DNA of 17,167 bases from Candidatus Neomicrothrix sp. UBA4742 (GTDB taxonomy: Bacteria; Actinomycetota; Acidimicrobiia; Acidimicrobiales; Acidimicrobilacustridaceae), in the NCBI GenBank assembly GCA_002403895.1, contig DHIQ01000262.1, positions 10,421 to 27,587 of the forward strand, read 5' to 3'. Both the position numbers and the translations under genes were made by a program. This document shows, piece by piece, positions 14,048-17,167 of the stretch (positions within the stretch are counted from its first letter, which is position 1; every line of letters begins with the position of its first letter). Below the pieces are notes generated by a model that saw only the letters and a program-made list of their open reading frames with translations, was not told where the DNA came from and did not search any database.

Positions 14048-16126
14048 TCAAGCCGAGGCCCCAGCCAGGCCCCTGCTGGCCCCGGCCACGGCGTCGATGA
14101 GATGGGTGGGCAGCAGGTCGTAGTGATCGTGGCGGGCGGTGAACGAGCCTCGCCCGCTGGTTTTGGAACGGAGGTCCACCGCGTAGCGCCGCAGCTCGGC
14201 CTCCGGTACCTGGGCCAGGATCACCTGGTTGTCCTTACCCGCCGACTCGGTGCCCTGCACCCGGGCCCGGCGGGCGTTGAGATCGCCCATCACGTCGCCC
14301 TGCACGTCGCTGGGCACGGTCACCTCGAGGGCCGACACCGGCTCGAGGATGATTGGGCCGGCCTGGCCCATGGCCTCGCGGAAAGCCAAGCGCCCCGCCA
14401 TCCTGAAGCTCATCTCGGACGAATCGACGCTGTGGTACTTGCCGTCGAGCAGCGTGACCCGGACGTCGACCACCGGGTACCCGTACACGCCGCCTTCCGC
14501 CATGGCCTCCATCACGCCCTTCTCGACCGCGGGGATGAACTGGCGGGGAATAGCGCCGCCCACGATCTTGTCGACGAACTCGAACCCCGCGCCCCGGTCG
14601 AGCGGTTCGATCCTGATGGTGGCCACCCCGAACTGGCCGTGCCCGCCACTCTGCTTCTTGTGCCTGCCCTCGGCCTCGGCCTCCGCGGTGACGGTCTCGC
14701 GGTAGGCGACCTTCACGTCCTCGGTGCTGACGTTGACACCGAACTTGCGGGTCAGCTTCTCCAACGTGATCTGTAGGTGGGTCTCGCCCATGCCGCGCAG
14801 CACCGTCTGATGGGTCTCGTCATCACGGGTCACCACCATGCCAGGGTCCTCTTCGGTGAGCCGGTGCAGGGCGTTGGCCAGCTTGTCGTCGTCGGCCTGC
14901 GACGTGGCCACCACGGCAACCGCCAGCACCGGTTCCGGCGCCGGGGACGCGGGCACCCGCACCGGTGTACCTCGCGGGGCCAGGGTGTCGCCCGTGGCGG
15001 TACCCGTCAGCTTGGCCACCGCGGCCAGGTCGCCGGCGGGCACGGCATCGACCTCGATGTGATCCAGGCCTCGCAGGGCGAACAGGCCATGGAGCCGCTC
15101 CTCACCGCCGGTACGAGGGTTCACGAGGTGGTCGTCGGTGTGGATCGTGCCCGACAGCACCTTGAGCAGCGAGATCTGTCCCACGTGGCGATCCACGATG
15201 GTCTTGAACACGTAGGCCAGCGGCGGGCCGTCCGGATCAGCGCCGATCTCGATCATCGTGTCCCCGGCGTCGACGGGAAGCCCGGGGCGGTCGAGCGGCG
15301 AGGGACCGATCTCGCAGATGAAATCGGCGAGGCGGTCGATGCCCACCCGGCCGGTGGCGGACCCGCACACCACCGGAAACACGGTGGCCTCGTCCACGCC
15401 CACCGCCAACGTGTGCTCCAGCTGTTCGACGGACGGGATCTGGCCCTCGAGGTACCCCTCCAACAACTCATCGTCGGCCACCACGATGCCCTCTACCAAG
15501 TTGTCGTGGACCTGGTGCTCGAGGGCCTCCATCTCGTCGGGGATGGGGGCGGTCACGTGCGCGCCGTCGTCGTACAGGAACGCCGTGTCGCTGAGCAGGT
15601 CGGCCACTCCGTGGAACGTGGCCTCGGCGCCGATGGGCAGCTCGAGCGGGGCGATGCCGGCCCCGAGCCGCTCGAGCAGCTGGTCGAGGGTGCGCTCGAA
15701 CGAGGCCCGCTCGCGGTCCAGCTTGTTGACGAACACCATGCGAGGTAGGCCGAGCTCTGACGCGGCGCGCCACAGCCGCTCGGTCTGGACCTCGACGCCG
15801 TCCACCGCACTCACCACGAACAGGGCGAGATCGGCGACCCGCATGGCGGCGATGGCCTCACCCTCGAAGTCGGCATAGCCGGGCGAGTCGATGAGATTGA
15901 TCTTGTGGCCCTTCCACAGCAACGGGGCCACGGCCAGCGACAGGGACTGTCCCCGGCGCTGCTCTTCGGGATCGAAATCGCAGACGGTCGAGCCGTCCTC
16001 CACCCGCCCGACACGGGTGATGGCGCCCGCTTCGAACAGGAGCGCCTCGGCCAGGGTCGTCTTGCCGGCTCCGCTGTGGCCGACGAGAGCGACCGTGCGG
16101 ACCCTGCTCGTCGGGACGAGTTCCAC
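14048..16126 (-). CDS. fusA2: Elongation factor G-like protein EF-G2 (FusA2 type)
   Basis: This 692-residue translational GTPase paralogue has the five EF-G domains. G1 is GHSGAGKTT (residues 16-24), G3 is DSPGYADF (80-87), G4 is NKLD (134-137) and G5 includes CGSA. The switch I region reads EEQRRGQSLSLAVAPL instead of the usual RGITI. In G3 the histidine that activates water in EF-Tu/EF-G (DTPGH) is Tyr84, which is the pattern of actinobacterial FusA2. Domain IV shows SGGHGQFGVATIRIEP and GGVYGYPVVDVRVTL. Mycobacterial EF-G2 is reported to bind guanine nucleotides but to lack ribosome-stimulated GTPase activity, so this is unlikely to be the housekeeping translocase. The start is debatable: GGGAGG at 16140-16135 is eight bases before GTG 16126 but only two before ATG 16132. 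The frame stays open to 16447, but that part is antisense to the next gene and contains a translated tandem repeat. Confidence 0.92.
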   Translation of the reverse strand: MELVPTSRVRTVALVGHSGAGKTTLAEALLFEAGAITRVGRVEDGSTVCDFDPEEQRRGQSLSLAVAPLLWKGHKINLIDSPGYADFEGEAIAAMRVADLALFVVSAVDGVEVQTERLWRAASELGLPRMVFVNKLDRERASFERTLDQLLERLGAGIAPLELPIGAEATFHGVADLLSDTAFLYDDGAHVTAPIPDEMEALEHQVHDNLVEGIVVADDELLEGYLEGQIPSVEQLEHTLAVGVDEATVFPVVCGSATGRVGIDRLADFICEIGPSPLDRPGLPVDAGDTMIEIGADPDGPPLAYVFKTIVDRHVGQISLLKVLSGTIHTDDHLVNPRTGGEERLHGLFALRGLDHIEVDAVPAGDLAAVAKLTGTATGDTLAPRGTPVRVPASPAPEPVLAVAVVATSQADDDKLANALHRLTEEDPGMVVTRDDETHQTVLRGMGETHLQITLEKLTRKFGVNVSTEDVKVAYRETVTAEAEAEGRHKKQSGGHGQFGVATIRIEPLDRGAGFEFVDKIVGGAIPRQFIPAVEKGVMEAMAEGGVYGYPVVDVRVTLLDGKYHSVDSSEMSFRMAGRLAFREAMGQAGPIILEPVSALEVTVPSDVQGDVMGDLNARRARVQGTESAGKDNQVILAQVPEAELRRYAVDLRSKTSGRGSFTARHDHYDLLPTHLIDAVAGASRGLAGASA

Positions 16127-16134
16127 GACCATCA

Positions 16135-16140
16135 CCTCCC
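16135..16140 (-). promoter_or_regulatory. Ribosome binding site of EF-G2
   Basis: Read on the minus strand, GGGAGG is followed by TG and then ATG (16132), and by eight bases to GTG (16126). The spacing favours the GTG. Its first bases overlap the end of a tandem repeat. Confidence 0.6.
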
Positions 16141-16168
16141 GATTGGCCCGGGGCCGATTGGCCCGGGG
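16139..16168. repeat. Perfect tandem 15-base direct repeat, two copies
   Basis: CCGATTGGCCCGGGG occurs twice in a row with no gap and no mismatch (16139-16153 and 16154-16168). The first copy runs into an inverted repeat, GGCCC-G-GGGCC (16145-16155). The array lies directly upstream of the EF-G2 ribosome binding site on the minus strand, in the leader rather than in a coding region. It may be a chance duplication, an operator or an RNA structure affecting translation. Confidence 0.85.
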
Positions 16169-16367
16169 TCGGTGTTTGTGTTGCGTTGCGATCCTGAGCG
16201 TAGGCCTGCTGGGGCGACGCTGCTCGGGCGAGTCGAGGCCGCCCGCAAACGGGCATCGGGCCGCCAGCCAGCAGTGATCGCCGGGAGATAAGGCCGGGAG
16301 GGACCGACACCGCGCTACCCTCGGGGGGTCACTTGTCCCTTGGGGGACCTCAGGTTCAGGAGCTTCC
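16169..16367. other. Divergent intergenic region between EF-G2 and PIP synthase
   Basis: This stretch should hold the promoters for both divergent genes. On the plus strand TACCCT at 16316-16321 fits the actinobacterial TAnnnT -10 pattern about 45 bases before the PIP synthase ATG, but no convincing -35 accompanies it. GTCCC-TTGG-GGGAC (16335-16348) is a small perfect hairpin in what would be the leader. No clear minus-strand promoter was recognised. Confidence 0.35.
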
Positions 16368-17045
16368 ATGCTCGACGGGCGCTGGAAGGCGAACATCGAA
16401 AAGGGCCTACAGCCGGTCGGCGCCAACATCGGGCGCACCGGCATCAAGGCCGATCACCTCACCGCCCTCGGTGTGTTCATGGCCGCGGGCGCGGCCGTGG
16501 CCATCGGTATGGGCCAGTTGCGCATCGGCCTCCTACTGCTCGTCCTCACTGGGCTACCCGACGCCCTTGACGGTGCCGTGGCCAAGGCTTCAGGCACGGC
16601 CGGGCCGAGAGGTGCCTTCTTCGACTCGGTGTCGGATCGTGTGTCCGACGCGCTGCTGCTCGGCGGCGTGGCCTGGTATCTGGCCGGCATCCACCCGGGG
16701 CGCATCTCGCTGCTGCCCATGGCCGTGCTGGCCGCTTCGCTGATCATCTCCTACCAGCGGGCCAAGGCCGAGGCGCTCGGGTTCGACGCCAAGGGCGGGA
16801 TCATGGAGCGAGCCGAGCGGGTCATCCTGCTGGGCTTCGCCCTGCTGTTCGACTCACTGCTCATCGGCGTGCTCTGGGTGATGTTGGTCCTGACCCTCGT
16901 CACCGCCGTGCAACGCTTTGTGAAGGTGTGGCGCCAGGCCAGTGTCGAGCGGCCCCAGGTGGCGACCACCCGTCGGCTGCGTCGGCGCACCGCTCGCTCG
17001 ACCAGTAGCTGGCAGCGCCGCCTGCGCAGCCGCCACACGCCCTGA
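16368..17045 (+). CDS. pgsA: CDP-alcohol phosphatidyltransferase, phosphatidylinositol-phosphate synthase-like
   Basis: This 225-residue membrane enzyme should join CDP-diacylglycerol to an alcohol phosphate. In actinobacteria the closest pattern is phosphatidylinositol-phosphate synthase, the first step to PI and PI mannosides. The family signature is complete in its acidic residues and spacing: Asp65, Asp68, Gly69, Ala72, Gly82, Asp86 and Asp90. The usual arginine after Ala is lysine (Lys73). The later segments SYQRAKAEALG (128-138) and MERAERVILLG (146-156) fit the inositol-phosphate-binding region of PIP synthases. About five or six membrane helices are apparent, and the C-terminal ~35 residues are very basic. 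AGGAG at 16358-16362 lies five bases before the ATG. The gene is divergent from EF-G2 and is followed closely by an acyltransferase-like start, matching the mycobacterial PI/PIM gene order. Phosphatidylglycerophosphate synthase is a less likely alternative. Confidence 0.9.
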   Translation: MLDGRWKANIEKGLQPVGANIGRTGIKADHLTALGVFMAAGAAVAIGMGQLRIGLLLLVLTGLPDALDGAVAKASGTAGPRGAFFDSVSDRVSDALLLGGVAWYLAGIHPGRISLLPMAVLAASLIISYQRAKAEALGFDAKGGIMERAERVILLGFALLFDSLLIGVLWVMLVLTLVTAVQRFVKVWRQASVERPQVATTRRLRRRTARSTSSWQRRLRSRHTP

Positions 17046-17071
17046 GGAAGGTCGGCGCGCCGCTGCGGCTG

Positions 17072-17167
17072 GTGGGCCTCGAGCCCGTATCGACGGTCTA
17101 CAAGACCGGTTCGGCAATCCTCCGCACGCTGCCCCGACCGGCAGCGGAATGGGCGGCTGACGTCGGC
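17072..17167 (+). CDS. Start of a probable LpxL-like / PI mannoside acyltransferase (3' partial)
   Basis: After the PIP synthase stop, a frame opens at GTG 17072 and runs off the window with 32 codons. The translation contains VYKTGSAILRTLPRPAAEW, which resembles the N-terminal YxxGxxlxrxLPxxxA pattern of lipid A biosynthesis acyltransferases. In mycobacteria this family acylates PI mannosides and lies directly after the PIP synthase gene. The only purine-rich stretch upstream (AGGAAGG at 17045-17051) is 20 bases away, so the start is uncertain; a CTG start at 17042 or 17063 cannot be excluded. The catalytic HxxxxD motif lies beyond the window, so this call rests on a short match plus context. 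Confidence 0.5.
   Translation, partial: MGLEPVSTVYKTGSAILRTLPRPAAEWAADVG

Noticed and set aside
13235..15748. Two long consecutive plus-strand frames (13235-14776 and 14777-15748)
   Set aside because: They run antisense across the GH92 start, the small helical gene and EF-G2. They cross real gene boundaries and show no domain.
16127..16447. N-terminal extension of EF-G2 up to 16447
   Set aside because: It would overlap the PIP synthase start in antisense, includes the translated tandem repeat (PRANRPRANR), and places the ribosome binding site inside the gene. EF-G2 family similarity begins only near VPTSRVRTVALVG.

Overview
The window reads as chromosomal DNA of a high-GC, Gram-positive actinobacterium, possibly of the Acidimicrobiia/Acidimicrobiales type. 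The clues are very high GC with strong GC3 bias, frequent GTG starts, an actinobacterial phosphatidylinositol-phosphate synthase, a FusA2-type EF-G paralogue and an F420-type luciferase-like oxidoreductase. The class assignment is an inference; no rRNA or tRNA gene is present to anchor it. No mobile element, CRISPR array or RNA gene was seen, and no gene-free stretch exceeds 300 bases (the longest is about 235-240 bases, between EF-G2 and the PIP synthase).

Region 1 (bases 1-9320, + strand) is one tightly packed run of eight genes with stop/start overlaps or gaps of at most 54 bases. In order they are: a secreted TolB/PD40-type beta-propeller protein (5' end cut by the window), a GT2 glycosyltransferase, an RmlD-like sugar-nucleotide reductase, a homologue of plant reversibly glycosylated polypeptide / UDP-arabinopyranose mutase (GT75), a GT4 glycosyltransferase, a second, membrane-anchored TolB-like propeller, an SCP-x-type thiolase, and a serine-acetyltransferase-like hexapeptide-repeat acyltransferase. 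The parts fit a surface or extracellular glycan pathway: make or rearrange a nucleotide sugar, transfer sugars, possibly acylate, with two exported propellers bracketing the enzymes. The RGP/mutase-like gene and the two-propeller arrangement are the most unusual content of the window.

Region 2 (9225-13410, - strand) converges on region 1 and overlaps its last gene by 96 bases. It holds a secreted GH92 alpha-mannosidase with C-terminal Ig-like and NPCBM-like domains, followed 43 bases later by an LLM-class, probably F420-dependent, oxidoreductase.

Region 3 (13496-16126, - strand) holds an EF-G-like GTPase of the EF-G2/FusA2 type and, 36 bases downstream, a small helical protein perhaps related to DinB. 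A perfect tandem 15-base repeat abuts the EF-G2 ribosome binding site.

Region 4 (16368 to the end, + strand) is divergent from EF-G2. It starts with a CDP-alcohol phosphatidyltransferase resembling phosphatidylinositol-phosphate synthase, followed by the first ~32 codons of what looks like a lipid-A-type / phosphatidylinositol mannoside acyltransferase. This is the gene order that opens the PI/PIM locus in mycobacteria.
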